Part shown: one piece after another, positions 37,301-46,594 of the stretch
Position numbering within the stretch: the stretch's first letter is position 1
Layout: each line of letters starts with the position of its first letter
Source: an uncultured Ferrimonas sp.
GTDB taxonomy: Bacteria; Pseudomonadota; Gammaproteobacteria; Enterobacterales; Shewanellaceae
NCBI RefSeq assembly: GCF_947489035.1
Contig: NZ_CANLCI010000012.1
Span: 50,337 to 114,336, forward strand
Direction of reading: 5' to 3'
Length of the DNA stretch: 64,000 bases
Position numbers and translations under genes: made by a program
The notes under the pieces: model-generated
Told to the model about the DNA's origin: nothing
What the model saw: only the letters and a program-made list of their open reading frames with translations
The model's database searches: none

Positions 37301-37809
37301 AGGATGGCAAACAACGCTAAGGTGATGGCAATGGCCAGCGCCAACAAGCTGTGATCCGTTGGTGAGTCCCCTTGAAACAGGTTGATTGACACCACCATCG
37401 CTTTTAACTGCAGTGCCATGTAGGGCATTAAGCCCAGCGTGGCCACCAAGGTAACCACAATCGCCAGCAGTTGTGACTTGCCATAACGCGCGGCGATAAA
37501 ATCAGCCACCGAGGTGATGCTTTGGGCATTCGCCACCGTAACCACCCGCCGCAGAAAGCCAAAACCGATGGTAAACAGCAGTATTGGCCCTACGTAGATC
37601 GGCAAAAATGCCCACGGGCTGCTGGCTGCTTGCCCCACGGTGCCAAGGAAACTCCAGCTAGAACAATATACTGCCAGCGATAACCCATAAATGGCGGGCA
37701 ACCAACGGCGCATCCCTTTGCCAGTCCATCGCTCTCCAGCCCATGCCACCAGAAACAGTAAACTGATGTAAGCCAGCGCGATTGTTACAATTCCATATGA
37801 ACTAACCAT
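34381..37809 (-). CDS. crbS: SSS-type hybrid sensor histidine kinase, CrbS-like
   Basis: A 1142-residue sensor. Residues 1-500 form a sodium-solute-symporter (SLC5) domain of about 13 helices (opening SYGIVTIALAYISLLFLVAW). A PAS domain follows at about 630-750, with a coiled coil (QRVAERTQELTELNQRL), then HisKA with the phospho-accepting His in AAVGHDLMQPL, a HATPase with NFLTNALRY and DSGCGIDEAD, and a C-terminal receiver (VLCIDNEE, MLADYHLDDG). This is the CrbS architecture, which senses acetate-related signals and controls acs through CrbR. GAGG is 8 bp from a GTG at 37812 and 11 bp from the ATG at 37809. It is divergent to acs. Confidence 0.92.
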   Translation of the reverse strand: MVSSYGIVTIALAYISLLFLVAWAGERWTGKGMRRWLPAIYGLSLAVYCSSWSFLGTVGQAASSPWAFLPIYVGPILLFTIGFGFLRRVVTVANAQSITSVADFIAARYGKSQLLAIVVTLVATLGLMPYMALQLKAMVVSINLFQGDSPTDHSLLALAIAITLALFAILFGTRKLDATEHNPGMIMAVAFESVVKLLAFVAVGMVVVFIAFDGPAALLRQAQNSASLPPLHLDLLDVAPDTLIAMAAFVALPRMFHVLVVENQRSSDLERSRWTLPAYLVLFSLFVIPLAIAGRLLIGDAASPDTYVITLPQHLGMDWLAVVALLGAISAASSMVIVAVVTIAIMISNEWLIPILLRSGNIRGKNFNQFSVRLLNSRRIIIVLTLLAAYGAYLQVGNAPSLARIGMLSFGAFAQLAPALIGAVYWRHGHRHGVMAGLLLGLVGWALVLAKPVWPAAEWPFLWFGLHSDMSQLVLVLAVNTIIYLAVSTLARPSVTDRVQARIFTQSQRDNRSGERRHGTISQQDLLLLVSRFVGPERAYRSFAQLFPSAIARETWNKTAEQNMVETGERLIASVLGASSASTVMDSVLLGQDLAIDQVFNLVDEASAKILLSQDQMRGAIEHAAEGISVVDSDLNLVAWNRTYERLFDYPTEFLTAGMPVAEIIRYNAELGRCGAGAVADHIAKRVGFMKAGSAHKSERRRADGRVIQMQGNPMPDGGFVMTFSDITEFRRQQQALTLANETLEQRVAERTQELTELNQRLRRAKAAEEQANQSKTRFLAAVGHDLMQPLNAARLFTASLLQEQARSEAERATLANIAGSLRGAGEMLSDLLDISKLEAGNLAVNRRAVTLASVLEPLVVEFEAMAGSAGLRFRHRLMAANVDTDPNLLRRVVQNFLTNALRYTDRGTILLGCRRRQGQIEIQVWDSGCGIDEADMALIFAEFKQVDGPRSNNGLGLGLAIAERIANVLRYPLQAQSQLGQGSMFSVTVPITDTVVALPKPRAVLANRATPLAGVVVLCIDNEETILAGLSSLLERWQCQVITASSLADAKMRLGFAGVAPDMMLADYHLDDGLTGLDAMIAIRASYGDELPGILITADTRKELVEQVEGLQFGFMAKMVKPAALKAMISSMVRRAPERKI

Positions 37810-37891
37810 CACACATTTCACCTCGAAATCCGGCTTTCAGTGTGCCACCTTACCATTATGGATCAAGCAGTTATGATTCATGTTTGGCCGA

Positions 37892-37905
37892 TAGACCATG
37901 GTCTA
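37892..37905. promoter_or_regulatory. 14-bp palindrome between crbS and acs
   Basis: TAGACCATGGTCTA is a perfect dyad, about 67 bp upstream of the acs start codon and 83 bp from the crbS start. It is a candidate binding site for the CrbR-like regulator. The assignment is inferred from position only. Confidence 0.5.
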
Positions 37906-37971
37906 ATGGCTGCACTTTAGTGCGGTTGCGACACTTAAATCGAATCTTTAGTTAGGAGAGGGAAAACCCTA

Positions 37972-39927
37972 ATGAGTACGCAGTCTCTCTATCCGGTCAG
38001 CGAAGCACTGGCCGCTAGCAGCAAATTGAACGACGAGCAGTATCGTAAAATGTATCAGGAATCGATTGTTAATCCTGAAGGCTTTTGGCGGGAACATGGC
38101 CAGCGGATCAGCTGGTTCAAACCGTTCACCAAGATTAAGAAAGTCTCTTTTGACGATCACAACCTATTCATTAACTGGTTTTCCGACGGCACTCTTAATG
38201 CCGCTTACAACTGCGTTGATCGTCATTTAGAGCAGCGCGGCGACAAAACCGCCATCATCTGGGAAGGCGACGACGCCTCAGAGCAGCGCACTCTCAGCTA
38301 CCGCGAACTGCACGTTGCCGTCTGTCAGTGCGCCAACGCCCTGCGTAGCCAAGGGGTACGTAAAGGGGATGTGGTAACCATCTACATGCCGATGGTGCCG
38401 GAAGCCGCCGTGGCCATGTTGGCCTGTGCCCGCATTGGTGCGGTGCACTCGGTGATTTTTGGTGGCTTCTCTCCCGATTCCATCGCTTCGCGCATCGTTG
38501 ATGGCCAATCCCGTGTGGTGATCACCGCAGATGAGGGCATGCGTGCTGGCCGCGCCATTCCACTGAAGGCCAACATCGATTTAGCGCTGCAGTCGGCGGA
38601 TGTCACCACCATCGAAAAAGTGATTGTGCTTAATCGCACAGGCGCCCACATCGACTTCGTTGAAGGCCGCGATGTATGGTGGCACGAGCTGATGAACGTG
38701 GCTTCAGAGCACTGCCCCGCTGAAGAACACAACGCCGAAGACCCACTGTTTATCCTTTACACCTCCGGCTCGACCGGCAAACCCAAAGGGGTGTTACACA
38801 GCACCGGCGGCTACATGGTGTATGCCTCAATGACCCATGAATACGTCTTTGATTACCGAGACGATGAGGTGTATTGGTGTACCGCCGATGTGGGCTGGAT
38901 CACCGGCCACAGTTACATGGTGTACGGCCCGCTTGCTAACGGTGCCACCGTGCTGATGCACGAAGGGGTACCGAACTGGCCCGATACCGGCCGCATGGGC
39001 GAGATGATCGACCGCCATAAGGTCAATATTCTCTACACCGCCCCCACCCTTATCCGCGCTCTCATGGCACAAGGCACCGACAACTACCAAGACTTTGATG
39101 GCAGCAGCTTGCGGATCATGGGTTCGGTAGGTGAACCCATTAACCCCGAAGCGTGGCGCTGGTACCACGAGGTGGTGGGCAAAGAGCAGTGCCCGATTGT
39201 GGATACGTGGTGGCAAACCGAAACCGGAGGCATCCTGATCAGCCCTCTGCCTGGCGCTACGGATCTCAAGCCAGGTTCGGCCACTCGGCCTTTCTTTGGG
39301 GTGCAACCGGCGTTGGTCGATAACATGGGCAACCTGATTGAAGGCGCGGGCGAAGGCAACTTGGTGATTTTAGATTCGTGGCCTGGGCAGATGCGCAGCG
39401 TGTACGGCGATCACGAACGCTTTGTCTTAACCTACTTTAAAACCTTCCGAGGCATGTACTTTACCGGCGATGGCGCTCGCCGCGACGAAGACGGTTATTA
39501 CTGGATCACCGGCCGCGTTGATGATGTGATTAATGTCTCTGGCCACCGTTTGGGCACCGCCGAAATTGAATCGGCGCTGGTGGCACACCCTGATGTGGCC
39601 GAAGCTGCGGTGGTGGGTTACCCCCACGACATTAAAGGGCAAGGGATCTACGCCTACGTGACCCTAAACAGCGGTACCGAAGAATCGGAAGAGTTGCGTC
39701 AAGCGATACGGCAATGGGTTCGCAATGAGATTGGCGCCTTGGCCTCGCCCGATCTGGTGCAGTGGGCACCGGGGCTGCCAAAAACCCGTTCCGGCAAAAT
39801 TATGCGCCGCTTCTTACGTAAAATCGCCGCCGATGAAGTGGCCGCCTTAGGGGATTCCAGCACCTTAGCGGATCCGGCGGTACTGGACGGCTTAATTTCC
39901 CAACGGATGAACCGCAGCAGCGAATAA
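37972..39927 (+). CDS. acs: Acetyl-CoA synthetase (AMP-forming)
   Basis: Activates acetate with ATP and CoA through acetyl-AMP. The 651-residue length is standard (E. coli 652). Motifs: [19 protein letters not shown] (P-loop), [41 protein letters not shown] at the hinge, and [11 protein letters not shown], whose Lys is acetylated in characterised enzymes to switch them off. GGAGAGG precedes the ATG. It is divergent to the crbS-like sensor and followed, after a terminator, by a Pat-like GNAT gene. Confidence 0.97.
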   Translation: MSTQSLYPVSEALAASSKLNDEQYRKMYQESIVNPEGFWREHGQRISWFKPFTKIKKVSFDDHNLFINWFSDGTLNAAYNCVDRHLEQRGDKTAIIWEGDDASEQRTLSYRELHVAVCQCANALRSQGVRKGDVVTIYMPMVPEAAVAMLACARIGAVHSVIFGGFSPDSIASRIVDGQSRVVITADEGMRAGRAIPLKANIDLALQSADVTTIEKVIVLNRTGAHIDFVEGRDVWWHELMNVASEHCPAEEHNAEDPLFILYTSGSTGKPKGVLHSTGGYMVYASMTHEYVFDYRDDEVYWCTADVGWITGHSYMVYGPLANGATVLMHEGVPNWPDTGRMGEMIDRHKVNILYTAPTLIRALMAQGTDNYQDFDGSSLRIMGSVGEPINPEAWRWYHEVVGKEQCPIVDTWWQTETGGILISPLPGATDLKPGSATRPFFGVQPALVDNMGNLIEGAGEGNLVILDSWPGQMRSVYGDHERFVLTYFKTFRGMYFTGDGARRDEDGYYWITGRVDDVINVSGHRLGTAEIESALVAHPDVAEAAVVGYPHDIKGQGIYAYVTLNSGTEESEELRQAIRQWVRNEIGALASPDLVQWAPGLPKTRSGKIMRRFLRKIAADEVAALGDSSTLADPAVLDGLISQRMNRSSE

Positions 39928-39955
39928 CCCCGTTTACCGCTCTGGAACGTTGCTT

Positions 39956-39980
39956 AAGGCCTGCCGATGCAGGCCTTTTT
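39956..39980 (+). terminator. Terminator of acs
   Basis: AAGGCCTGC (39956-39964) pairs with GCAGGCCTT (39969-39977) around CGAT, then TTTTT overall. Confidence 0.88.
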
Positions 39981-40107
39981 GTTGCCCGCGTGCTCACCAG
40001 CGCATAGACGACAAAGTTACCGGAATCATCCATTTAATGAACAAAATGTGCCGCTGCCCATATGGCTGCCAAGCGGAGATCGCTATACTGGACGCGATGG
40101 AGGGCTT

Positions 40108-40701
40108 ATGACCGTACCCAACCGTTTAACCGCAGCACTAGCACAGCAACTGGCAATTACCACCGAAGCCAACGACGGCACCGAAGTGATCATTCGCGCC
40201 TCCCACCCAGACGATGCCGCCACGATTGTTGCGCTGTATCCCGAGGTGTCGCGGCGGTCACTCTATATGCGCTTTTTGCGGGTGATCGATAAGCCCACCC
40301 TCAAGCAGGTGCAGCGGTATACCAACGTCGATTTCTCCGTTCATCTGTCGTTGATTGTGATGTACGGCGATCAACTTGCAGGCGCCGGTCGCATCATCCG
40401 CACCAAACCAGAAGAAACCGTTGGCGAACTGTCGTGCATGATGGTGGATAAGTTTCAGCGTAAAGGGCTGGGGCGTTTGCTGGTGGCCAATATGATTGAA
40501 CAAGCTCGCGCTTGGGGAGTGACCGAAATCATTGCCCTCGTGCACCCTCAAAATGGACCGATGCTAAGGCTCTTTAAAAGTTTGGGCTACCCCTGCCAAA
40601 TTTTATGGGAGGAAGGCGATTACATGGTCAGTATCGATAATCGCTCAGCGCCTGATTTCATCGCCAATCCCCCTTACGACGGCGTAGAACAAAGCGCTTA
40701 A
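40108..40701 (+). CDS. GNAT acetyltransferase resembling the catalytic domain of Pat
   Basis: A 197-residue N-acetyltransferase. The ATG at 40108 follows GGAGGG; a longer frame from 39967 would start inside the acs terminator. It carries the order of motifs seen in protein lysine acetyltransferases of the Pat/YfiQ type: IIRASHPDDA, SRRSLYMRFL, the strand LSLIVMYGD, the acetyl-CoA loop QRKGLGRLLV and HPQNGPMLRLFKSLGY. Unlike E. coli YfiQ there is no NDP-forming acyl-CoA synthetase region. Position next to acs suggests it could acetylate Acs. The family call is good, the target is inference. Confidence 0.8.
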   Translation: MTVPNRLTAALAQQLAITTEANDGTEVIIRASHPDDAATIVALYPEVSRRSLYMRFLRVIDKPTLKQVQRYTNVDFSVHLSLIVMYGDQLAGAGRIIRTKPEETVGELSCMMVDKFQRKGLGRLLVANMIEQARAWGVTEIIALVHPQNGPMLRLFKSLGYPCQILWEEGDYMVSIDNRSAPDFIANPPYDGVEQSA

Positions 40702-40818
40702 TTGCAGCGCTCAATGTCAGTTAGTGATCAGCCCCACAACTCATTGCCCTGCCCCTCAGCAGCAGCACATTGAGATCGTATGATGCGGGTAATCCCTGAT
40801 CCCATTGTTGGAGCGGCC

Positions 40819-42417
40819 ATGTCCTCTTCCCCCCTTGCTCAGATAGAACGCTTAATTGATGCCATTGGCACTGGCCTGCACGAACGCCGCGACATTGTAG
40901 CGGTGGCACTGTTAACCACCTTGGCAGGCCAAAGCACGTTTCTGCTGGGGCCACCGGGCACCGCCAAAAGTTTACTCGCACGGCGCATTGCCGCCGCCTT
41001 TAGCGATAGCCGTTATTTCGAATGTTTAATGAACCGCTTTAGCACCCCAGATGAGGTGTTTGGGCCGGTCTCGATTCAGGCGCTAAAACAAGACCGCTAC
41101 GTCCGCCAAGTGGATGGCTACCTGCCCGCCGTCGAGTTTGCGTTTTTAGATGAGATCTGGAAATCCAGCCCCGCGATCCTCAACACCTTGCTAACCATCA
41201 TTAACGAACGCCAATTTCGCAATGGCGATGCCATTATCGATGTGCCACTGAAAGGGCTGCTCGCCGCTTCAAACGAACTCCCCCAAGCCGAACAAGGGCT
41301 CGAAGCACTGTACGACCGCTTTTTAACGCGGTTATTGGTTAACCCGACCGAGCAGTGGGATAACTTTGCAGCCCTGTTGCAACAGCCACCGGTTTCCAGC
41401 CAGATAACACTGGCCGCGAGCGATCAAATCAGCAGCGCCCAGCTCAGCCAGTGGCAACAACAGGCGCAACAGGTGCAGCTCAGCCCCGACAGTTTGCTTG
41501 CCATCAAGCACCTGCGTGATGCCATCGCGGCGTTGGGTGCAGAACACGCGATCTATGTGTCTGATCGCCGTTGGCAGCGAGCCGCGCAGTTACTCAAAGC
41601 CAGCGCCCATTGCTGCGGACGTAACCACACCAATCACAGCGATTTGCTGTTGCTGCGCCACTGTTTATGGAGCAACAACCAACAGCAACCATTGCTGTTT
41701 GAGCTGGTCGAGCAAGCCATTGCTGCCACGGCATCACCTACTAACGTCGATTTAGCCCAGTGCTACCAGCAGCTAAGCCAATGGGACAGTGAACTGAACC
41801 AAGCGCTGTTTTACGCCGAAACCATCTACGACACCCAAGCGTTTTATCCACAGCAGCACTTCTTCGATAACGACAACGAACACCCCATCGAAGCCCGTGA
41901 CCGCTATTTCTACGTAAAAGCCCAAGCTCGCCACAACAACGATGCCCGCGAGCCCATCTACATCGACTTTTTTGTTCATCAAAGCCAGATGCACAGCCGT
42001 CGACCGTTCCACCCTTTTGATCCACTGGGGCCATTGCGGGAAAACGTCCAATGCCAGTTCAGCGATGCGGGGTTGATGCAGATCCGTTACGCCGAATACG
42101 GCAATTTCGATACCTCGGCCTATTCGGTCAAACCCTTTAAACCCACCGTGCTGCACCAACAAGGTGACGCGCGCAGCGATCAAGACGCCAGCAGCATCGC
42201 TGCCTTGCGCCAGCGCATTGGCCAGTGTCAGCAACAGTTGCAACAAGCGTTAGCGCAAGCCAAGCAGTACCAAACGCACTATCAGGCACAGCCTCAAAAC
42301 CCCTTTAATGACGCCGCCGCAAACGCCCGAATTGAGCTCGCGTTAGCGCAGCAATACGCCGACATTGAACTGAATCTGTTCCGTTGCGATGCCTTGTTAG
42401 CACTGGGGCAAGATTAG
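40819..42417 (+). CDS. ravA: MoxR-type AAA+ ATPase RavA
   Basis: A 532-residue ATPase that works with the von Willebrand factor A protein ViaA; in E. coli the pair has been linked to respiratory-complex maturation and aminoglycoside response. I chose the ATG at 40819, which has GGAG 5 bp upstream. Walker A GPPGTAKS is at residues 44-51, Walker B FLDEIWK near 105, sensor 1 LAASNELPQ near 150. The C-terminal part holds the RavA-specific region and a glutamine-rich coil (RIGQCQQQLQQALAQAKQ). Its stop codon touches the viaA start codon. Confidence 0.93.
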   Translation: MSSSPLAQIERLIDAIGTGLHERRDIVAVALLTTLAGQSTFLLGPPGTAKSLLARRIAAAFSDSRYFECLMNRFSTPDEVFGPVSIQALKQDRYVRQVDGYLPAVEFAFLDEIWKSSPAILNTLLTIINERQFRNGDAIIDVPLKGLLAASNELPQAEQGLEALYDRFLTRLLVNPTEQWDNFAALLQQPPVSSQITLAASDQISSAQLSQWQQQAQQVQLSPDSLLAIKHLRDAIAALGAEHAIYVSDRRWQRAAQLLKASAHCCGRNHTNHSDLLLLRHCLWSNNQQQPLLFELVEQAIAATASPTNVDLAQCYQQLSQWDSELNQALFYAETIYDTQAFYPQQHFFDNDNEHPIEARDRYFYVKAQARHNNDAREPIYIDFFVHQSQMHSRRPFHPFDPLGPLRENVQCQFSDAGLMQIRYAEYGNFDTSAYSVKPFKPTVLHQQGDARSDQDASSIAALRQRIGQCQQQLQQALAQAKQYQTHYQAQPQNPFNDAAANARIELALAQQYADIELNLFRCDALLALGQD

Positions 42418-43866
42418 ATGTTGTCGCAGCTGCAGCAGCACTATGGCGATCTGTTGGCGCAATCACCGGCGCTGCAAGCGCGGTTAAGCACGGTATTGCA
42501 ACAACTGGAGCAACAGGCACAGCAGCAATTAGCACAAGACAGCCCATTTGCTGCGCTGCAAGTGCCCCTGCAACAAGCCGAAGCGGAACTGGCACAACAG
42601 CAAGCCAGTAAGCCGCAAATACAGCGCGATTGGCAGCACTACCACCTTTTTCTTTGCCAACGACAACTGCCCACGAACCAACATTTTTGGCAGCAACAGC
42701 TGGCACTGTTATCCACCAAGGCCAGCGCCAACTTGGTGTTGCGGCGGTTAATGCTGCAACAGTGGCGGCAACAGTTTGAACAAAGCCAAGCGCAGTGGCA
42801 GCTGCAGCAGCTGACATTAATTCGTCAGCAGCAATGGTTGCAGCTTCAACAGTGGTTGGATCTGTTGGCCAGTTTAAGCCGAGACTTTCATGCGCTGGGG
42901 CTTGAGCCCGGCGATCTTATCGATTTCAGCAGCGGCGATCTGCAAGCCAGCGACGTCGGCAAACTGCAACAGTGGGCACATTACCTGCAACAGCAACCCC
43001 AGCTGCTGCAACTGTGTATAGAGATCGGCAAGCAGCGAAAACCGGCCTTCAGTGAACAGATAGAGATGATTGCGGTGCCGCAATCGAGTTGGGTTAATAC
43101 GCCCCACGCCCCCGCCAAAGAGGAAGTGTTTGGGCTGACCCTCGGGCAAGAGATCGCCCACGCCCTGCCCTGTGAATTGGCGCTGCTTGGCGAACCACAG
43201 CTGGCTGAATTATTTGATCTAAAATACGCCGAACAGCAGCTGCTCAGTTACCAACTGCGCGGCTGGCAGCCGGAATGGCAAACCAAAATGGTGCTGCAGC
43301 CCCACAGCATTACCGTTGAGCAAAACATGGGGCCGATGATCCTCTGCGTGGATACCAGTTTATCCATGCGCGGTACGCCCGAATTGATCGCCAAAGCCGT
43401 GACGCTCTATTTGGCCGCCACCGCCAATGCCCAACAACGCGATTGTTACCTGATCAACTTCGCCACCGACATTGACACCCTTAAGCTGGATGACAAAAAC
43501 GGGTTGGCGGGATTATTGGCGTTCTTAGGGCAATCGTTTTGCGGGGGCACCGATGTTGAGCCCGCGCTCAATCACGGTTTAACGCTGATGACTCAGGGTG
43601 AATTTCAACAAGCGGATCTGGTGATCCTGTCTGACTTTGTGATGACCGAACTCTCTGAGGCAAACGCCCAGAGGATGGCGCAGCAGCGGCAATGCGGTAA
43701 CCGCTGTTATGGGCTGGCAATCGCTGCGATCAGCGACACCCTACCCAGCAACTTACATCTGGATAAGCAGTGGTACTACGATGCTGATAACGGCAGCATT
43801 GAATGCTGCGAACAAGAAGCGCTGCCCCTCGATGAGATTCCGCCAGCCCTGATGGGATCCGCGTAA
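42418..43866 (+). CDS. viaA: vWA-domain protein ViaA
   Basis: A 482-residue partner and stimulator of the RavA ATPase (E. coli ViaA 483). The N-terminal two thirds are helical and very rich in glutamine. The C-terminal von Willebrand A domain starts near residue 305, with the metal-dependent adhesion motif DTSLS at 312-316, followed by FCGGTDVEPAL and VILSDFVMTE. It starts on the base after the ravA stop, so the two are translated from one message. Confidence 0.94.
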   Translation: MLSQLQQHYGDLLAQSPALQARLSTVLQQLEQQAQQQLAQDSPFAALQVPLQQAEAELAQQQASKPQIQRDWQHYHLFLCQRQLPTNQHFWQQQLALLSTKASANLVLRRLMLQQWRQQFEQSQAQWQLQQLTLIRQQQWLQLQQWLDLLASLSRDFHALGLEPGDLIDFSSGDLQASDVGKLQQWAHYLQQQPQLLQLCIEIGKQRKPAFSEQIEMIAVPQSSWVNTPHAPAKEEVFGLTLGQEIAHALPCELALLGEPQLAELFDLKYAEQQLLSYQLRGWQPEWQTKMVLQPHSITVEQNMGPMILCVDTSLSMRGTPELIAKAVTLYLAATANAQQRDCYLINFATDIDTLKLDDKNGLAGLLAFLGQSFCGGTDVEPALNHGLTLMTQGEFQQADLVILSDFVMTELSEANAQRMAQQRQCGNRCYGLAIAAISDTLPSNLHLDKQWYYDADNGSIECCEQEALPLDEIPPALMGSA

Positions 43867-43888
43867 CCTCATTGAGGGTGAGCTTGTA

Positions 43889-45472
43889 TTAGTCGGCGAC
43901 GGTCACGATCACTTCGCCCGCGTCATTGCCGCCTTCAACCCCCATTTGCTTGGCTAACATCTCTTGCATCTGAGTTTGATACAGATAAACCTGAGCCAAA
44001 AATTGCTGCTTATCTTGTTTCTCTACCGACGTCGCCATCGGGATCTTGGCGGTAAGGGAGTTCACCGCACGGCCACGAATGTGGAATTCGTAATGCAGGT
44101 GCGCGCCGGTTACGCGCCCCGTCGATCCCACCGCACCGATCTTCTGGCCACGCACCACGGTTTGGCCTCTGCGTACATCAATGCGTGACATGTGCAAGTA
44201 ACGAGTCCGGTATTCACCGCCGTGCTGCAACACCACGTATTTCCCCGCAATCGGGTGGTTTTCCACTCGCTTCACCACCCCATCACCCGCAGCTAAAATG
44301 GGCGTGCCACGGCCAGCGGCGTAATCGGTGCCGTTGTGAGGCGAAACGCGCTTGGTTACTGGGTGCAATCGACGTGGATTGTATTTAGAGCTGATGCGGT
44401 ACGACTTCGCAAAAGGGTGGCGCATAAAGGCGCGGGCCAAGCTCGCGCCATCGGCATCGTAATAGTTGCCATCGCTGTGCAGATAAGCGGTGTGTTGCCA
44501 ATTTCGGCCTTCAAATTCAACCGCTAATAAACGGCTGTTGCCCGTCGCGTTGCCATCAATACTTTGGTTTTCCAGTAACACCCGCACGGTATCCCCAGCA
44601 CGTAAGCGCCGGCGAAAATCGAGCTTATCTTTAAACATGGTGTGGATCTGATTTGCCAACGCAGATCGTAAGCCCGCGCGCTGCGCCGAACGAGAAAAGC
44701 TGCCTTGGATATTGATGCCAATGCTTTGCGACTGCCACTGGCCGTCGATCAACACTTCATTAACTTCAAACCCTTGCGGCGCTTTGGCAAACACCACCTG
44801 ATGGCTGCGATCGAATTCAATCTCGAATTTGGTCAGTAAGCCTTCGGCGTCCACCCAAAAGTTCAGTTGATTGCCTGGCATCAAGGTATCCAGCGCCAGC
44901 ACCGAGTAATCGGCTTCCAGCACTTGATACATCTGCTTTTGGCTTAAATTAAAGCGATCAAAGATGGCGCTAAGGGTATCGCCAGATTGCACCTGATAGC
45001 GGTGTTGTGGGCCAAGATCGATGCGAGCCGTTAATTCAAGCGACTCTGCCGCCGCGGCATTGGTCGCATCGATTGCGGCAACCGTTGGCCGCGCTTCATC
45101 TGGCTCAGTGCTGCCATCAGGGGGTGGCGCAGTAGCCAGCTGCGGCTCCGTTGCCACAGGCTTGGCCGTTAACCTTGTCACCGAATTGCCGTTGGCGGCT
45201 GCGGTGCCAGGTAAAGGTACACTCTGGCGTTGAGTCGCCGAGGATGAATTGCCGTGGCTGGCAACCCCACTTTGTTGACTAAATAGATACCCCAACCCAG
45301 CCAGTACCAATAAGCACAGCAGAGATCGCTGGCTGGCGACAGTACGCGGCAAGATCCGGCTCCACAGCGGGGCTTTAGCTGCTTGCCAGCGCCGCGCTTG
45401 AGCCTGATGGCGTTTGGTTGCCGTCGAGAAGATGTCTCGTTGCTGTCGAGTTTTCCGCCAATTACGCAACAA
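43889..45472 (-). CDS. M23 peptidoglycan endopeptidase, MepM-like
   Basis: A 527-residue membrane-anchored LytM peptidase. A basic cytoplasmic N-terminus (about 45 residues) precedes one membrane helix (LLCLLVLAGLGYLF). A low-complexity Ala/Thr linker follows, then a LysM/OapA-like domain (VQSGDTLSAIFDRF) and the C-terminal M23 domain. Zinc ligands are visible in SPHNGTDYAAG (His, Asp) and LHYEFHIRG (HxH-type). It should cut the peptide cross-links to allow wall growth. No ATG fits; the TTG at 45472 with GAGG 8 bp upstream is the best start, and an in-frame ATT lies slightly upstream. Confidence 0.88.
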   Translation of the reverse strand: MLRNWRKTRQQRDIFSTATKRHQAQARRWQAAKAPLWSRILPRTVASQRSLLCLLVLAGLGYLFSQQSGVASHGNSSSATQRQSVPLPGTAAANGNSVTRLTAKPVATEPQLATAPPPDGSTEPDEARPTVAAIDATNAAAAESLELTARIDLGPQHRYQVQSGDTLSAIFDRFNLSQKQMYQVLEADYSVLALDTLMPGNQLNFWVDAEGLLTKFEIEFDRSHQVVFAKAPQGFEVNEVLIDGQWQSQSIGINIQGSFSRSAQRAGLRSALANQIHTMFKDKLDFRRRLRAGDTVRVLLENQSIDGNATGNSRLLAVEFEGRNWQHTAYLHSDGNYYDADGASLARAFMRHPFAKSYRISSKYNPRRLHPVTKRVSPHNGTDYAAGRGTPILAAGDGVVKRVENHPIAGKYVVLQHGGEYRTRYLHMSRIDVRRGQTVVRGQKIGAVGSTGRVTGAHLHYEFHIRGRAVNSLTAKIPMATSVEKQDKQQFLAQVYLYQTQMQEMLAKQMGVEGGNDAGEVIVTVAD

Positions 45473-45651
45473 AGCTTCAACCTCGGATGAAATAAATGGG
45501 GTTTAAAATGCAGAAATGTAATCAACTCGTCAACTTTGGCCCGCGGTTCTTTGAACTTGGCCGCACTTAACGGTTTCCTGCTTTACATCCATCAGGCGAC
45601 CACTTCGGGCGATAGCCTAACCCTTAACATCAACGATGTTGGCTTAGCCAA

Positions 45652-46440
45652 TTAGCACGATGGCAGCTCACGCTTTCGCAGCAACATATGGGTATAGCGG
45701 CCAATCTCGCGGTAAAGCGGTTTACTGCAGTATTCAATTTCGAGCTCGATCAGCCTTGTCAGCTGGCTTTGTTGCAACGACTTATCGCGCAAGTAATCGT
45801 GGATCACTCTTACCCCTGCTTGTTCTACCAACTCGAACCCCTGCGCCTGCGCCAAAACCAGCACCTGTTCGTTATGTAACGGGTGTTGCGGCACCAATCG
45901 AACCCGTTTGGTCTTCTTGGTCGTCATGGCGGCGCCGAGGTTATCGAAGTTACCCGCAACCAAGTTATGCAACTCCGCCCCTTGGTGGTTGAAAAACGCT
46001 AAGGACAGCAACCCTCCGGGTTTTAGATGCTGCTGCAACTGCGCCAATACGGTTTCCGGCTCACTCACCCACTCCAACACCGCATGGCACATGATCCCGT
46101 CAAACTGACCCAGCTGATGCTGTTGCAGCTGCTGGATTGGGCCATGAATGTACTCAAACCGCGATTGCAACTGCTGATCCTGTGCCTGCTGCTGAGCCAA
46201 CGCCAGCATCTCTTGGGACAGATCCGTTAACACAACGTTGTGACCAGCCGCGGCCACTTTACGCGCCATCTGCCCTTGGCCACCGCCGGCATCCAATAAT
46301 CGCGCCTGCGTCGGCAAGGTCGGCAGCCACTGTTGCTGTAACAGATGCCACAGAACCGCTTCACGCACTTGCCCTTTACTGGTGCCATAGATGTTATTGG
46401 CAAATTTAGCCGCGCGGCCATCGAAGTTGGTGTCGCTCAT
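45652..46440 (-). CDS. cmoM: tRNA 5-carboxymethoxyuridine methyltransferase CmoM
   Basis: A 262-residue SAM-dependent enzyme that methylates cmo5U34 to mcmo5U in several tRNAs. I chose the ATG at 46440, which gives the CmoM N-terminus (MSDTNFDGRAAKFANNIYGT). SAM motif I is LLDAGGGQGQMARK, then VLTDLSQEML, HAVLEWVSEP and HDYLRDK as in E. coli CmoM (formerly SmtA). It is divergent to rlmI, another RNA methyltransferase, across 154 bp. Confidence 0.92.
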   Translation of the reverse strand: MSDTNFDGRAAKFANNIYGTSKGQVREAVLWHLLQQQWLPTLPTQARLLDAGGGQGQMARKVAAAGHNVVLTDLSQEMLALAQQQAQDQQLQSRFEYIHGPIQQLQQHQLGQFDGIMCHAVLEWVSEPETVLAQLQQHLKPGGLLSLAFFNHQGAELHNLVAGNFDNLGAAMTTKKTKRVRLVPQHPLHNEQVLVLAQAQGFELVEQAGVRVIHDYLRDKSLQQSQLTRLIELEIEYCSKPLYREIGRYTHMLLRKRELPSC

Positions 46441-46594
46441 TGCTGTCGGTACTCTCAAAAATGGGGCGCCATTGTGCCACAGATGAACAAACTGCGGGAC
46501 AGAACACGCCGTTGCTGACCGGCTTACCCTTGCTCTGCTTAGGTTCCATGCCTACAATCCGCCCTCTTTCTCTCCAAATGCAAAATCAAACGCC

